From Mesorhizobium loti CJ3sym (GTDB lineage Bacteria; Pseudomonadota; Alphaproteobacteria; Rhizobiales; Rhizobiaceae), in assembly GCF_000472785.1 (NCBI RefSeq), contig NZ_AXAL01000001.1, forward strand, positions 307,070 through 371,069: 64,000 nucleotides of DNA, in the 5' to 3' direction. The position numbers were made by a program, and so were the translations under genes. The notes beneath the pieces were generated by a model. That model did not search any database. It was not told where the DNA came from and was given only the letters and a program-made list of their open reading frames with translations. This document shows, piece after piece, positions 55,434-64,000 of the stretch. Each line of letters opens with the position of its first letter. The first letter of the stretch is position 1.

Positions 55434-56051
55434 CTACAGCCCCTCTTTCGCCGCCTCCGCCAGCCGCGCCGCGTAGCGGGCCATGGTGTCGATCTCGAGA
55501 TTGACGCGGTCGCCGGCCTTGCGCTCGCCCCAGGTGGTCACGGTCAGCGAGTGGTGGATCAACAGCACGTCGAAGCGGTTGCCTTCGATCTTGTTGACGG
55601 TGAGCGAGGTGCCGTCGAGCGCGACTGAGCCCTTTGGCGCGATGAATTTCGCCAGATGGCGCGGCGCCTCCAGCGTGAAGCGCACCGCATCGCCCTCATC
55701 CTTGCGCTCGACGATCTCGGCGGTGCCGTCGACGTGGCCCGAAACGATGTGACCGCCGAGTTCGTCGCCGATCCTCAGCGCCCGCTCCAGATTGATCCGC
55801 GTGCCTGACTTCCAGCCCGAGGCCGTGGTCAGCCGCAAGGCTTCTTCCCACGCCTCGACCTCGAACCAGCGCGCGTTCGAGCCACTGTCGGGCAAAGCAG
55901 TGACCGTCAGGCAGACGCCGCCGCAGGAGATCGAGGCGCCAATGGCGATGGTCCCGGGATCGTAGGCGGTATCGATGCGCAGGCCGACGCCTTCGCTCAG
56001 CGCCTTGACGGCCGCAACGGTGCCGATGTCGGTGACAATTCCCGTAAACAT
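55434..56051 (-). CDS. ribE: Riboflavin synthase alpha chain
   Basis: 205 aa. Both lumazine-binding barrels are visible: MFTGIVTDIGTVAAV...GGVCLTVT and GGHIVSGHVDGTAEIV...DGTSLTVNKIEGNRFDVLLIHHSL. It dismutates two ribityllumazines to riboflavin. The ATG overlaps the ribD stop by 1 bp (TGATG). Confidence 0.97.
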   Translation of the reverse strand: MFTGIVTDIGTVAAVKALSEGVGLRIDTAYDPGTIAIGASISCGGVCLTVTALPDSGSNARWFEVEAWEEALRLTTASGWKSGTRINLERALRIGDELGGHIVSGHVDGTAEIVERKDEGDAVRFTLEAPRHLAKFIAPKGSVALDGTSLTVNKIEGNRFDVLLIHHSLTVTTWGERKAGDRVNLEIDTMARYAARLAEAAKEGL

Positions 56052-57181
56052 CAGATATCCCTTATCCATTCGGCATAGCTGTCTTCGCCGAACCGCATCT
56101 CGCGCAGTTTGCGAAATCCAGCCGGGATATGGTCAGCGTCAACAGGCGATGCAATGCCGTCCTCGCCGATCGCTTCCGGTCCCTGGAACAGCACGATGCG
56201 ATCGACCAGTCCATCGGCCAGGAAAGCGCTGGCTACCTTGGCGCCGCCCTCGACCAGGACGCTTGCCATGCCGAGCGCCGCCAGATCCTCGAGTAGTTCC
56301 GGCAGCGCCACGCCGCCCTCATGTGTTTCGGTGCCGATGAATCGCACGCCGGCGCGCTCAAGCGCGGCCCGGCGCTGCGGATCGGCCTCCAGGCATGCGG
56401 CGACGTAGAGCGGCACGCGATCCACGCCCGAGACCAGTTTCGAGGCCTCCGGCAGCCTGATCTGGCGGTCGAGCACGATGCGCGCCGGCGAACGGTTCTC
56501 CAATCCCGGCAGACGAACCGTCAGCGCCGGGTCGTCTGCCAGCGCCGTTCCGATGCCAACCAGAATGGCATCGGCCTCGGCCCGCATCAGGTAGACTTCG
56601 CGCCGCGCAATGTCGCCTGTAATCGCGACCTGGCCGGCGCCATCCCTGCCGATCTTGCCATCACTGGAAAGTGCAAGCTTCAGAATCACTTCTGGGCGCT
56701 TGCTAAGCGATCGAATGAGATAACCGGCCATCTGCTCGGCGGCTTCGCCCGCCAGTACCTTTTCGACCACTTCGATGCCGGCGGCGCGCAAGATGGCATA
56801 GCCTTTGCCGGAGACACGCGGATCGGGATCGCTGGCCGCACCCACGACGCGCGCAATGCCGGCATTGACCAGCGCGTTGGCGCAAGGCGGGGTGCGACCG
56901 TGATGAGCGCACGGCTCCAAAGTGACGTAAGCCGTAGCACCACGCGCGAGTTCGCCAGCCTCGGCCAGCGCCTCGGTCTCGGCATGCGGCCGACCGCCGA
57001 TGGCGGTGACACCGGTGCCAACGATCATCGGCCCCGCGCCGTCGTCGCGCACGATCAGCGTGCCAACCGACGGGTTGGTCGAGGTGCGGCCGGCATTCCT
57101 GCGCGACAGTCTCAACGCCGCAGCCATGAAACGGCGATCAAGGGCTGCCTGTTCAGCCTCGCTGCGTTGCGGTGCTGCCAT
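56051..57181 (-). CDS. ribD: Riboflavin deaminase/reductase RibD
   Basis: 376 aa, bifunctional. The N-terminal deaminase has zinc motif HAETEAL (H66, E68) and PCAHHGRTPPC (C91, C100). The C-terminal reductase begins near VILKLALSSDGKIGRDGAG and includes LVEGGAKVASAFLADGLVDRI. It carries out the second and third steps of the GTP branch. It follows nrdR by 2 bp. Confidence 0.97.
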   Translation of the reverse strand: MAAPQRSEAEQAALDRRFMAAALRLSRRNAGRTSTNPSVGTLIVRDDGAGPMIVGTGVTAIGGRPHAETEALAEAGELARGATAYVTLEPCAHHGRTPPCANALVNAGIARVVGAASDPDPRVSGKGYAILRAAGIEVVEKVLAGEAAEQMAGYLIRSLSKRPEVILKLALSSDGKIGRDGAGQVAITGDIARREVYLMRAEADAILVGIGTALADDPALTVRLPGLENRSPARIVLDRQIRLPEASKLVSGVDRVPLYVAACLEADPQRRAALERAGVRFIGTETHEGGVALPELLEDLAALGMASVLVEGGAKVASAFLADGLVDRIVLFQGPEAIGEDGIASPVDADHIPAGFRKLREMRFGEDSYAEWIRDI

Positions 57182-57183
57182 GC

Positions 57184-57663
57184 TCAGCGGGCTTCCTCTT
57201 CGCTCTTCTCTTCGTCGCCCTTCAACTCGCCCAGCAGCTCGTGGAAATCCTTGGCCTCGCGGAAATTGCGGTAGACCGAGGCAAAGCGGACATAAGCGAC
57301 ATCGTCGAGCGACTTCAGCGCCTCCATGACCAGCTTGCCGACCTCGCCGGAAGCCACTTCCGTCTCGCCGGAGCTTTCGAGCTGGCGCACGATGCCGGTC
57401 ACCGCGCGATCGATGCGCTCGGGGTCGACGTTACGCTTGCGCACCGCGATCTCGACCGAGCGCAGCAGCTTGTCGCGGTCGAACGGCACTTTTCGCCCCG
57501 ACTTCTTGACCACGACCAGATCGCGCAACTGGACGCGCTCGAAGGTGGTGAAACGGCCGCCGCAATCGGGGCAGACACGCCGCCTGCGGATCGCCGCGCC
57601 ATCCTCGGCGGGGCGCGAATCCTTCACCTGCGTATCTTCGGACTGGCAATAGGGACAGCGCAT
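57184..57663 (-). CDS. nrdR: Transcriptional repressor NrdR
   Basis: 159 aa. Zinc ribbon C3, C6, C31, C34 ([17 protein letters not shown]...[16 protein letters not shown]), then an ATP-cone ([23 protein letters not shown]). It represses ribonucleotide reductase genes in response to dATP/ATP. It sits upstream of ribD, as in many rhizobia. Confidence 0.97.
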   Translation of the reverse strand: MRCPYCQSEDTQVKDSRPAEDGAAIRRRRVCPDCGGRFTTFERVQLRDLVVVKKSGRKVPFDRDKLLRSVEIAVRKRNVDPERIDRAVTGIVRQLESSGETEVASGEVGKLVMEALKSLDDVAYVRFASVYRNFREAKDFHELLGELKGDEEKSEEEAR

Positions 57664-57752
57664 GAAAAGCCTTGGGTTCGCGAATCTGGTGAGGCGAAAG
57701 GCTTAGAGCCTTTCCGGCCGGGATTGAAGCAGTTCCTCGACGGCCTGCCGCA

Positions 57753-58082
57753 TCAGAGATAGCGAGGCGCGAGGAAGATTGCCAGTGCGGCAACCAGCCA
57801 GACGGCGATGCCGCCGGCGACAGCCAGGCGATAGTCAACCTTGTCGACGAACAACCAGCAGGCACCGAGGAAGGCAAGATAGGCGGGAATTGTCTTTACG
57901 CCGGCAAGGCAGGCATCACGGAAGCCGCCCGGATCACCCTTGGCGCCCACGGCGAGCAGGGCAATGACGGCGAATGTAGGCGCCAGTGGCAATATTCCTG
58001 GCAGGACATTGCCTCGCTTGGATGCCCAGGCGATCAGCGCCGTCACCAGCCCGCCGATTACACCCTTCCAGACAATATCCAT
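57753..58082 (-). CDS. GlpM/DUF3147-like small membrane protein
   Basis: 109 aa, four hydrophobic helices. IVWKGVIGGLVTALIAWASKRGNVLPGILPLAPTFAVIALLAVG matches the GlpM-like layout. The original GlpM affects alginate and glycerol phenotypes in Pseudomonas, but its function is unclear. ATG at 58082. It lies between nrdR and an exported protein gene. Confidence 0.72.
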   Translation of the reverse strand: MDIVWKGVIGGLVTALIAWASKRGNVLPGILPLAPTFAVIALLAVGAKGDPGGFRDACLAGVKTIPAYLAFLGACWLFVDKVDYRLAVAGGIAVWLVAALAIFLAPRYL

Positions 58083-58114
58083 CCGCAATCCCTATCCCGA
58101 TCCGGTCGCCTGCC

Positions 58115-58696
58115 TCACGGCGCAACGTCTTTGGTTGGAAAGCCGCAGGACGTTCCGAGGTTACGGTAGGCCTTGGTGAAACCGTCCATCGGGATGCTGG
58201 CGACAGCCACCTTGCCGAAGGTCACATCGAGCGACGTGACCTGGCGCATGGCGCGCAGCAGCGCGAGACTGGTCTTGGCCTGATTGTCGACCGTCCAGCT
58301 GGGGCGGCCGATGACACCTTCGTTGGAATAGATCGTGGCCGAAACCTTGACGCCGGGATCGCCGAACGTCGCCGCGATCTTCTTGCCGGTCGGCAGGGTC
58401 CTGTTGTCGACGGTGAACATGACGGCCGGATAGGCATTCGGAGGCAGCGCATCGCCGGTCGAGATCGACAGCGTCAGCGTACCCGAATTGCCACTCGCAT
58501 CGAAGAATGCCGTCGAAGCCGCGCAGGTCTTGTGTGCATCCTGGCCGGTGTCGAGCGTATCGACCATGGTTGTCCATCTGCCGAAGGTGCTCATGGCCGG
58601 CATGTCCGGAGCCGGCTGCGTCTGCGCCGGAGCTGACCCGCAAAAGGCAAGCCAACCGACAACACCAAGTGGGGCAAGACGAAAACCACGCATCAT
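58115..58696 (-). CDS. Exported hypothetical protein between glyA and nrdR
   Basis: About 193 aa; three ATGs in a row (58699, 58696, 58693) follow GGAG. A signal peptide (GFRLAPLGVVGWLAFCGSAPAQ) is followed by a mature beta-rich part with WTTMVDTLDTGQDAHKTCAASTAF and a C-terminal LGTSCGFPTKDVAP, so one disulfide is likely. This resembles InvI/IalB-type periplasmic proteins (RWxxxC...C) only weakly. Function unknown. Confidence 0.7.
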   Translation of the reverse strand: MMRGFRLAPLGVVGWLAFCGSAPAQTQPAPDMPAMSTFGRWTTMVDTLDTGQDAHKTCAASTAFFDASGNSGTLTLSISTGDALPPNAYPAVMFTVDNRTLPTGKKIAATFGDPGVKVSATIYSNEGVIGRPSWTVDNQAKTSLALLRAMRQVTSLDVTFGKVAVASIPMDGFTKAYRNLGTSCGFPTKDVAP

Positions 58697-58793
58697 CATT
58701 TTCTCCAATTCCATGCGCCACCCGATCAGGGGTGGCGCATCGCCGGCGAATAAAGATGACGCTTGGCGTCCGGTCAACCGAAGATAAGAATGG

Positions 58794-60107
58794 TCAACCG
58801 AGATAAGGATAGAGCGGAAAACGATCGGTCAGCGCCACGACCTTGGCCTTGACCGCTGCCTCGACAGCGGCGTTGCCCTCGTCGGAATTGGCAACCTTGA
58901 GGCCGTCCAGCACTTCGGCGATCAGCTTGCCGATCTCGCGGAACTCGGCCTGGCCGAAGCCGCGCGTGGTGCCGGCCGGCGTGCCGAGACGCACGCCCGA
59001 GGTGACGAAAGGCTTCTCCGGATCGAAAGGGATGCCGTTCTTGTTGCAGGTGATGTTGGCGCGGCCAAGGGCTGCCTCGGCGCGCTTGCCGGTGGCGTTC
59101 TTGGGCCTGAGATCGACCAGCATCAGATGGTTATCGGTACCGCCGGAGACGATGTCGAGGCCCGTCTCTTTCAGGCTCGAAGCCAGCGCCTTGGCGTTGG
59201 CGGCGACACTCTCGGCATAGAGCTTGAAGCTTGGCTTCAGCGCCTCGCCGAAGGCGACTGCCTTGGCGGCAATGACATGCATCAGCGGGCCACCCTGCAA
59301 GCCGGGGAATACCGCCGAGTTCATCTTCTTGGCGATGTCCTCGTCGTTGCACAGGATCATGCCGCCGCGCGGGCCGCGCAGCGATTTGTGCGTGGTGGTC
59401 GTCACCACATGCGCGTGCGGCAGTGGCGAGGGATGCACGCCGCCGGCGACGAGGCCCGCGATATGCGCCATGTCGACCATCAGATAGGCGCCGACCGCAT
59501 CGGCGATCTCGCGAAAACGCTTCCAGTCCCAGATGCGCGAATAGGCGGTGCCGCCGGCCAGGATCAGCTTCGGCTTGGTCTCATGCGCGGTCTTTTCGAT
59601 CGCGTCCATGTCGAGCAGATGGTCGTCCTTGCGCACGCCATAGGACACGACCTTGAACCACTTGCCGCTCATGTTGACCGGCGAGCCGTGGGTCAGATGA
59701 CCACCGGAATTGAGGTCAAGCCCCATGAACGTGTCGCCCGGCTGCAGCAGCGCCAGGAACACCGCCTGGTTCATCTGGCTGCCGGAGTTCGGCTGGACGT
59801 TGGCGAAATTGCAGCCAAACAGCTTCTTCGCGCGCTCGATAGCCAGTTCCTCTGCCACGTCGACGAACTGGCAGCCGCCATAGTAGCGCTTGCCCGGATA
59901 GCCCTCGGCGTATTTGTTGGTCATGATCGAACCCTGCGCCTCGAGCACGGCGCGGGAAACGATGTTTTCCGATGCGATCAGCTCGATCTCATGGCGCTGG
60001 CGGCCAAGCTCGTTGCGAATTGAGCCGAAAATCTCCGGGTCGGCGTCTTCCAGCGTGGTTTCGAAGAAGGATTCGAATTTGTTCGACGCTGCCGCTGCTG
60101 TTGCCAT
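58794..60107 (-). CDS. glyA: Serine hydroxymethyltransferase
   Basis: 437 aa. It contains [48 protein letters not shown], then [13 protein letters not shown] and [16 protein letters not shown], where the last motif holds the PLP Lys. It interconverts serine and glycine with tetrahydrofolate. The ATG at 60107 has GGAGGATTTCAGGCC upstream. It is a conserved neighbour of nrdR. Confidence 0.98.
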   Translation of the reverse strand: MATAAAASNKFESFFETTLEDADPEIFGSIRNELGRQRHEIELIASENIVSRAVLEAQGSIMTNKYAEGYPGKRYYGGCQFVDVAEELAIERAKKLFGCNFANVQPNSGSQMNQAVFLALLQPGDTFMGLDLNSGGHLTHGSPVNMSGKWFKVVSYGVRKDDHLLDMDAIEKTAHETKPKLILAGGTAYSRIWDWKRFREIADAVGAYLMVDMAHIAGLVAGGVHPSPLPHAHVVTTTTHKSLRGPRGGMILCNDEDIAKKMNSAVFPGLQGGPLMHVIAAKAVAFGEALKPSFKLYAESVAANAKALASSLKETGLDIVSGGTDNHLMLVDLRPKNATGKRAEAALGRANITCNKNGIPFDPEKPFVTSGVRLGTPAGTTRGFGQAEFREIGKLIAEVLDGLKVANSDEGNAAVEAAVKAKVVALTDRFPLYPYLG

Positions 60108-60141
60108 GGCCTGAAATCCTCCGGTTCGGGGCAATTTGTTT

Positions 60142-60190
60142 ATGCATATCGTTGCCCCAAAACCGCTGCACACTTTTGGGCGACCTGCAT
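60142..60190. repeat. Dispersed intergenic repeat upstream of glyA
   Basis: ATGCA...TGCAT flanks CCCAAAA-CCGCTGCACAC-TTTTGGG (60156-60180). The loop core matches the repeat at 39008-39029, while the stem bases differ but still pair. Confidence 0.6.
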
Positions 60191-60281
60191 TGCCGCGCCA
60201 TTAACACAGTTGTTTTCGACCCGCCACGTTTGCGGCGCGAAATTTGCTGGCCGGTTTGCGGCAGAGGCACGCCAGAACCGG

Positions 60282-61925
60282 CTATTTCCGCTCCTGCCGC
60301 CCCCTGAGCAAGGCTTCGGTGAGTGTGATCTCGGTAAACAACGCCCGCGAGGTATGGTCGTTGATCTGGCCACTGCGGACCATGTCGCGCACGGCCGTGC
60401 GCTCGGCCTCGATGCCGGCAAGTCGCATTTCGAGCTCCACCCGCCCGGCCTCGCGCGCCTCGGCTCGGGCTTCATCGGAATCGTCGGAGGTGGCGATGCG
60501 GCGCCGGTAGCCGGCGACGATGTTTTCGGCGGCGACAAGTTTGGCGCCGGGCACCTCGCCGTCGCCGTCGTCGCTGCCCGCCATGCTCTCGATGCGGGCG
60601 ATTGCCGCATTGGCAGCGCCGACACGCGCCCGGCGCTCCTCGGCCGCACCGGCATCCTCGCCCGGTTCGACCAGCCCGCGCGCGATCACCGGCAAGGCCA
60701 GGCTGGCAATCACCAGGGAACAGATGATGACGCCGGCGGCGAGGAAGATGACCAGGTCGCGCGCGGGAAATGGCGAGCCGTCCTGCAAGGCCAGCGGCAG
60801 CGACAATATGCCGGCCAGCGTGATGGCACCGCGCACACCCGCCACCGAACCGGCGAGCCGCACGCGCAGACCGAACGGCTCGACCTCACGCTGGCCGAGC
60901 CGTGCGGCGAGCGCCGCCGCGATATCGCCGACCCAGATCCAGACGAAGCGGAGCGCGATCAGGCATAAGGTCAGCGCCACCACGGTCAGCACCGGCTGGA
61001 TGATCGGATAATGGCCGGTGAGTTCCGGCGGCACCTTGCGGATGATCTCGGGAAGCTGCAGGCCGAGCACGATGAACAGCGCGCCGTTGAAGACGAAGGA
61101 AAGCGTCGTCCAGAGCGAGATCGTCTGCATGCGCGCCGAGACGCCGAGGAAACGGAATATGCCGGTACTCCCGGTCAGCAGACCGGCGGTCACCGCAGCC
61201 AGGATGCCCGAGGCCCCGAAGTGCTCGGCGCCGAGATAGGCAATGAAGGGAAGCAGGATGGTGATCAGCACTTGCGCCTCGGCCGGAACGCCGCCGATGC
61301 GGTTCAAGAGTTGCAGCGCCTTGGCGGCAACGAACAATGCCGCCACGCCGGCCAGGATGCCGACCGCCACGGCGTAGAGAAAATTCAGCGAGGCGGCGGC
61401 GAACGAGAAACTACCCGTCAATGCCGCAGCAACGGCAAAGCGGAACATCACCAGACCCGACGCATCGTTGAGCAGCGACTCGCCCTCCAGAATGTGCATC
61501 AGCCGTGCCGGAACGACATTCCTGTCGACGATCGAGGAAACGGCCACCGCATCGGTCGGCGACAGCACTGCGGCAAGTGCGAACGCAACGACCAGCGGAA
61601 TGCTCGGCACCAGCCAGTGCAAGGCATAGCCGAAGCCGACGATGGTGAAGAAGACGAGACCGATGGCAAGGTCGAGGATCGGCCCGCGCAATGCCATCAG
61701 CTCGCGTTTGGGCGCGCCAAAAGCGTCGCTGAACAGCAGCGGCGGAATGAACACCAGCAGGAACAGTTCCGGATCGATCTCGACATGAATCCCGCGCACC
61801 GGCCAGGCAAGAGCGGCACCTATCGCGATCTGCAGCACCGGCAGCGGCACCCGCACCAGCCGCACCAGCGCGCCGGAAACGGCAACGAAGATGAGCACGA
61901 CGAGAATGAAGATTGCAGTTTGCAT
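60282..61925 (-). CDS. Na+/H+ antiporter, CPA1/NhaP type
   Basis: 547 aa, about 12 membrane segments. It has FLLVFIPPLLFSDAF, the ion-binding ALAAVLSPTDAVAVSSI (PTD), GESLLNDASGLVMF (ND) and the C-terminal RGAITLAGILSLPLAL. A cytosolic tail of about 130 residues follows. It exchanges Na+ or K+ for H+. The ATG at 61925 is preferred; the open frame to 62252 is not protein-like. Confidence 0.93.
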   Translation of the reverse strand: MQTAIFILVVLIFVAVSGALVRLVRVPLPVLQIAIGAALAWPVRGIHVEIDPELFLLVFIPPLLFSDAFGAPKRELMALRGPILDLAIGLVFFTIVGFGYALHWLVPSIPLVVAFALAAVLSPTDAVAVSSIVDRNVVPARLMHILEGESLLNDASGLVMFRFAVAAALTGSFSFAAASLNFLYAVAVGILAGVAALFVAAKALQLLNRIGGVPAEAQVLITILLPFIAYLGAEHFGASGILAAVTAGLLTGSTGIFRFLGVSARMQTISLWTTLSFVFNGALFIVLGLQLPEIIRKVPPELTGHYPIIQPVLTVVALTLCLIALRFVWIWVGDIAAALAARLGQREVEPFGLRVRLAGSVAGVRGAITLAGILSLPLALQDGSPFPARDLVIFLAAGVIICSLVIASLALPVIARGLVEPGEDAGAAEERRARVGAANAAIARIESMAGSDDGDGEVPGAKLVAAENIVAGYRRRIATSDDSDEARAEAREAGRVELEMRLAGIEAERTAVRDMVRSGQINDHTSRALFTEITLTEALLRGRQERK

Positions 61926-62289
61926 GGCCCGATTCCGGCTGGTTGCCGGACCATGCGCAATCATCGCTCTTGCGTCCAGCCGCACAGGCGCAACGCTTGA
62001 CCGATTCAGTAAAGGCCGGCATCCGGCGTCAGCGCAAGGCTGCCAACGGGGCACCGGGGCCGGCCCCACGCCGGACCCGGAGGGTCGGCATGCGTAGGCG
62101 CGAGAAAGAAACGTGCGCGGCTCCAAGCGGATCAGACCACCGGAACCGGGCACCGCGCCTTTCTGGATATTCGATGACGTCGTCGCATCAACCTCTCGAT
62201 AGTGGGAGGTTGACAGATCGGCCCAGCCATCTTGCGGCGTGGAGCGACCCATGCGACCTTATATTATGGCGTGCTAAACAGGGCGACCG
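61926..62289. other. Divergent control region of the antiporter and luxR genes
   Basis: 364 bp with no supported gene; open frames crossing it lack protein character. It holds the 26-bp inverted repeat at 62188-62213, TTGACA at 62210-62215 without a good -10 at 17 bp, and an AT-rich TATATTAT at 62260-62267. Confidence 0.5.
62188..62213. promoter_or_regulatory. 26-bp inverted repeat, candidate operator
   Basis: TCAACCTC-N10-GAGGTTGA, perfect 8-bp arms. The right arm overlaps TTGACA. It is 77 bp before the luxR start. Confidence 0.5.
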
Positions 62290-63015
62290 ATGCTGTCACG
62301 GATCATGGTCCATGCCGAACCGGCCTTCGCTTCGAAAACAGCGGAGCAGGCAAGCGCCGCATATTTCGCGGCGATGGAGACCTTTGGCGCTTCCTATCTG
62401 CAGACCCGCCTCTACCGGAGACCGTCCGCGACGCTGACCTCGGCCAGCCATTGGGCGGCCGGCGGCTTCATCACGCGGCTGGCGCCGGCGAACTGGCCGG
62501 GCAGCCCGGCATTCGACTATGTCTGTTTCGAGTGCAACCCGCTGCTGGGCGCGATCCGGGAAAGCCGTACGCGCTACCGTTTCTCCGACTTTGCCCCGCG
62601 CGACGGCGCGCAATTCGGCGTCTATTGGGAGGCGCTCAGCGAGGCCGGGATCAATGACGCGCTGTGCTCCACCTCCTATGGCGCCGACGGCGCCATAGCC
62701 TCGCTGCATCTCGGCTTCCACGAACGCGACTTCACGGCAGACGAGAGTTTTGCCATCCAGATGGCCGGCCTCGTGCTAACCGAACGGCTGATGAGCCTGA
62801 CAATACCACCGCCGGCCGCCACCGTTCGGCTGACGGTGCGCGAGCGCGACAGCCTGGCGCTGGTCGCCGAGGGCAAGACGGATTGGGAAATCTCGGTCAT
62901 TCTCGGCATTGCCGAAGCGACGGTGCGCTTCCATGTCGACAATGCCAAGCGCAAGCTCGGCGCAGTCAACCGCGCGCAAGCAGTGGCGCGGCTGGTCAAC
63001 CAGCGGCTTATTTAA
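62290..63015 (+). CDS. LuxR-family regulator (solo, modified autoinducer domain)
   Basis: 241 aa. The N-terminal part (about 15-165) aligns with autoinducer-binding domains, but the usual DP motif reads NP (83-84) and the WxxxY pair is not clear. The C-terminal GerE HTH is canonical: LTVRERDSLALVAEGKTDWEIS..LGIAEATVRFHVDNAKRKLG, with the TraR-type E, L and G. No luxI is in view, so it is a solo that may sense something other than an acyl-homoserine lactone. It is divergent from the antiporter gene. Confidence 0.85.
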   Translation: MLSRIMVHAEPAFASKTAEQASAAYFAAMETFGASYLQTRLYRRPSATLTSASHWAAGGFITRLAPANWPGSPAFDYVCFECNPLLGAIRESRTRYRFSDFAPRDGAQFGVYWEALSEAGINDALCSTSYGADGAIASLHLGFHERDFTADESFAIQMAGLVLTERLMSLTIPPPAATVRLTVRERDSLALVAEGKTDWEISVILGIAEATVRFHVDNAKRKLGAVNRAQAVARLVNQRLI

Positions 63016-63030
63016 CCTCTTCCGCCAACA

Positions 63031-63057
63031 AAAAGGCGACCCTTCGGGTCGCCTTTT
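63031..63057. terminator. Bidirectional terminator
   Basis: AAAAGGCGACCC-TTC-GGGTCGCCTTTT: perfect stem with A and T tails for the convergent luxR and transpeptidase genes. Confidence 0.85.
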
Positions 63058-63076
63058 CCGCAAAACTATCAGGCGC

Positions 63077-64000
63077 TTAGAGCGAAGAGGTGATCTGCAG
63101 CTCGCTGGCACCATCCAACGCGTAGACGTCGTCGCGGAACTGGACGACGCCGGGTCCGGTCGACCAGGCCGACAGATAGAGGAAGTGCACCGGCACCGGG
63201 TTGGTGACCTGGATCGGCGTGTTCTCGCCGGTCTTGATCGCCGCCTCGAAATGCTGGCGGTCCCAGCCGGGCGTGTCGCGCAGGATCCACGTGACGAGGT
63301 CGCGCACGTTCTGGACGCGCACGCAGCCCGAGGAATCAAAGCGCAACATCTTGCCGAACAGGCTCTGCTGCGGCGTGTCGTGCATGTAGACGCCATCAGG
63401 GCTCGGGAAATTGATCTTGACCGACGCCATGGCGTTTTCCGAACCGGGATCCTGGCGGAACCGGTACTTGGCGGCGTCGTCGGTCGACCAGTCCACGTTC
63501 ATCGGATCGACTTCGCTGCCATCCGGCGCGAACAGGCGGATATGGCTGTTCTTAAGATAATTGGGATCCTTCCGCATCAGCGGAATGATGTCCTTGCGCA
63601 CGATCGAGACCGGCGCGTTCCAGTACGGATTGACGATGATCTCGTTGATCTTGGAATTGACGATCGGCGTCTGGCGATCGATCTTGCCGACGATCGCGGT
63701 GTGGCGAAGCACGACGCGGTCGTTCTCGACCGCTTCGACCTGCGCCGCCGGAATGTCGACGAGCACATAGCGGCTGCCCAGCGTGCCGGCCTTCTCCTTC
63801 AGCCGCTGCAGATTGGTCTGCAACTGGCCAAGCCGGATCTGCGCCGAAACGTTCATGGCGGCGTAAGTGTATTTGCCCATCGAGCCGTCAGCGGGCAGGC
63901 CATGGCGCAGCTGGAAGCGCTTGACCGCCGAGTCGACATAGGAGTCGAAGGCCGTCGAAATGCCGGCGCTCTGCGACAGGTCGCCTGCAATCATCAGGCG
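63077..64000 (-). CDS. L,D-transpeptidase (YcbB-like), N-terminus cut by window edge
   Basis: At least 307 aa are visible. A peptidoglycan-binding helix region comes first (FDSYVDSAVKRFQLRHGLPADGSMG), then the YkuD domain with VDIPAAQVEAVENDRVV, IINPYWNAP-type segment (IVNPYWNAPVSI), HDTP and the catalytic SSGCVRVQNVRDL (Cys). It cross-links peptidoglycan by 3-3 bonds in the periplasm. The signal peptide and start lie beyond 64000. Confidence 0.92.
   Translation of the reverse strand, partial: RLMIAGDLSQSAGISTAFDSYVDSAVKRFQLRHGLPADGSMGKYTYAAMNVSAQIRLGQLQTNLQRLKEKAGTLGSRYVLVDIPAAQVEAVENDRVVLRHTAIVGKIDRQTPIVNSKINEIIVNPYWNAPVSIVRKDIIPLMRKDPNYLKNSHIRLFAPDGSEVDPMNVDWSTDDAAKYRFRQDPGSENAMASVKINFPSPDGVYMHDTPQQSLFGKMLRFDSSGCVRVQNVRDLVTWILRDTPGWDRQHFEAAIKTGENTPIQVTNPVPVHFLYLSAWSTGPGVVQFRDDVYALDGASELQITSSL

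Noticed and set aside
62210..62238. Sigma-70 promoter starting at TTGACA
   Set aside because: No acceptable -10 hexamer lies at 16-18 bp; the hexamer may simply be part of the inverted repeat.

Overview
The window looks like a chromosomal segment of a Rhizobiales alphaproteobacterium, most likely Mesorhizobium or a close relative. GC content is high (about 63-65% by eye). Several gene orders are typical of the order: rplM-rpsI; UQCC chaperone-yceD-plsX-fabH-ihfA-merR; and glyA-nrdR-ribD-ribE-ribH-nusB. Other support comes from the K+-independent hppA, a type-2 argC, heme A synthase, polyamine-type ABC operons, and intergenic palindromic repeats of kinds that I recall as common in this group. 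No CRISPR array, insertion sequence, phage or plasmid module was seen.

Layout. 1-6.7 kb: a P450 tail, an exported Cys-rich protein, a GT25 glycosyltransferase, a cupin, metY, a CoA-binding protein, an AAA ATPase, a VOC protein and an enoyl-CoA hydratase-like gene. 6.8-8.5 kb: a PaaI thioesterase, then rplM-rpsI behind a clear sigma-70 promoter and a structured leader. 8.5-15.3 kb: an MFS exporter, a glycerophosphodiesterase broken by one amber codon, an acyltransferase-3, then a ureohydrolase, argC and a kinase. 15.4-20.1 kb: a Ser-rich coiled coil, ctaA, small membrane and exported proteins, and a divergent polysaccharide deacetylase / CelD-type acetyltransferase pair. 20.1-26.9 kb: a GntR regulator divergent from a five-to-six-gene transporter-racemase-GNAT operon. 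26.9-34.1 kb: an exopolysaccharide locus (Wzc-like, Wza-like, GT1, polyprenyl-P sugar transferase, O-antigen ligase-like). 34.2-39.4 kb: tRNA-Pro, YbaK, an XRE regulator, a DUF5666-like exported protein, a polyhistidine peptide, and tandem TupA-type ATP-grasp paralogues. 39.5-44.5 kb: the merR-ihfA-fabH-plsX-yceD-UQCC cluster facing bamE. 44.7-48.5 kb: a sugar epimerase-like gene with a GT2, then hppA. 48.7-52.5 kb: an osmoprotectant-type ABC operon with a frameshift in the ATPase gene. 52.7-60.1 kb: an MFS gene and the riboflavin/nusB/nrdR/glyA block. 60.3-64 kb: a NhaP antiporter, a LuxR solo and the C-terminal part of an L,D-transpeptidase.

How it fits together. Most of the window is housekeeping: translation, lipid and riboflavin synthesis, one-carbon metabolism, respiration and envelope. 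Accessory blocks for surface polysaccharide and solute uptake are set among these genes. The most notable signals are the rplM leader with mutually exclusive stems, the two disrupted genes, palindromic candidate operators upstream of the GntR and LuxR genes, the duplicated ATP-grasp genes with a conserved upstream motif, and a low-GC gene inserted in the rib cluster.
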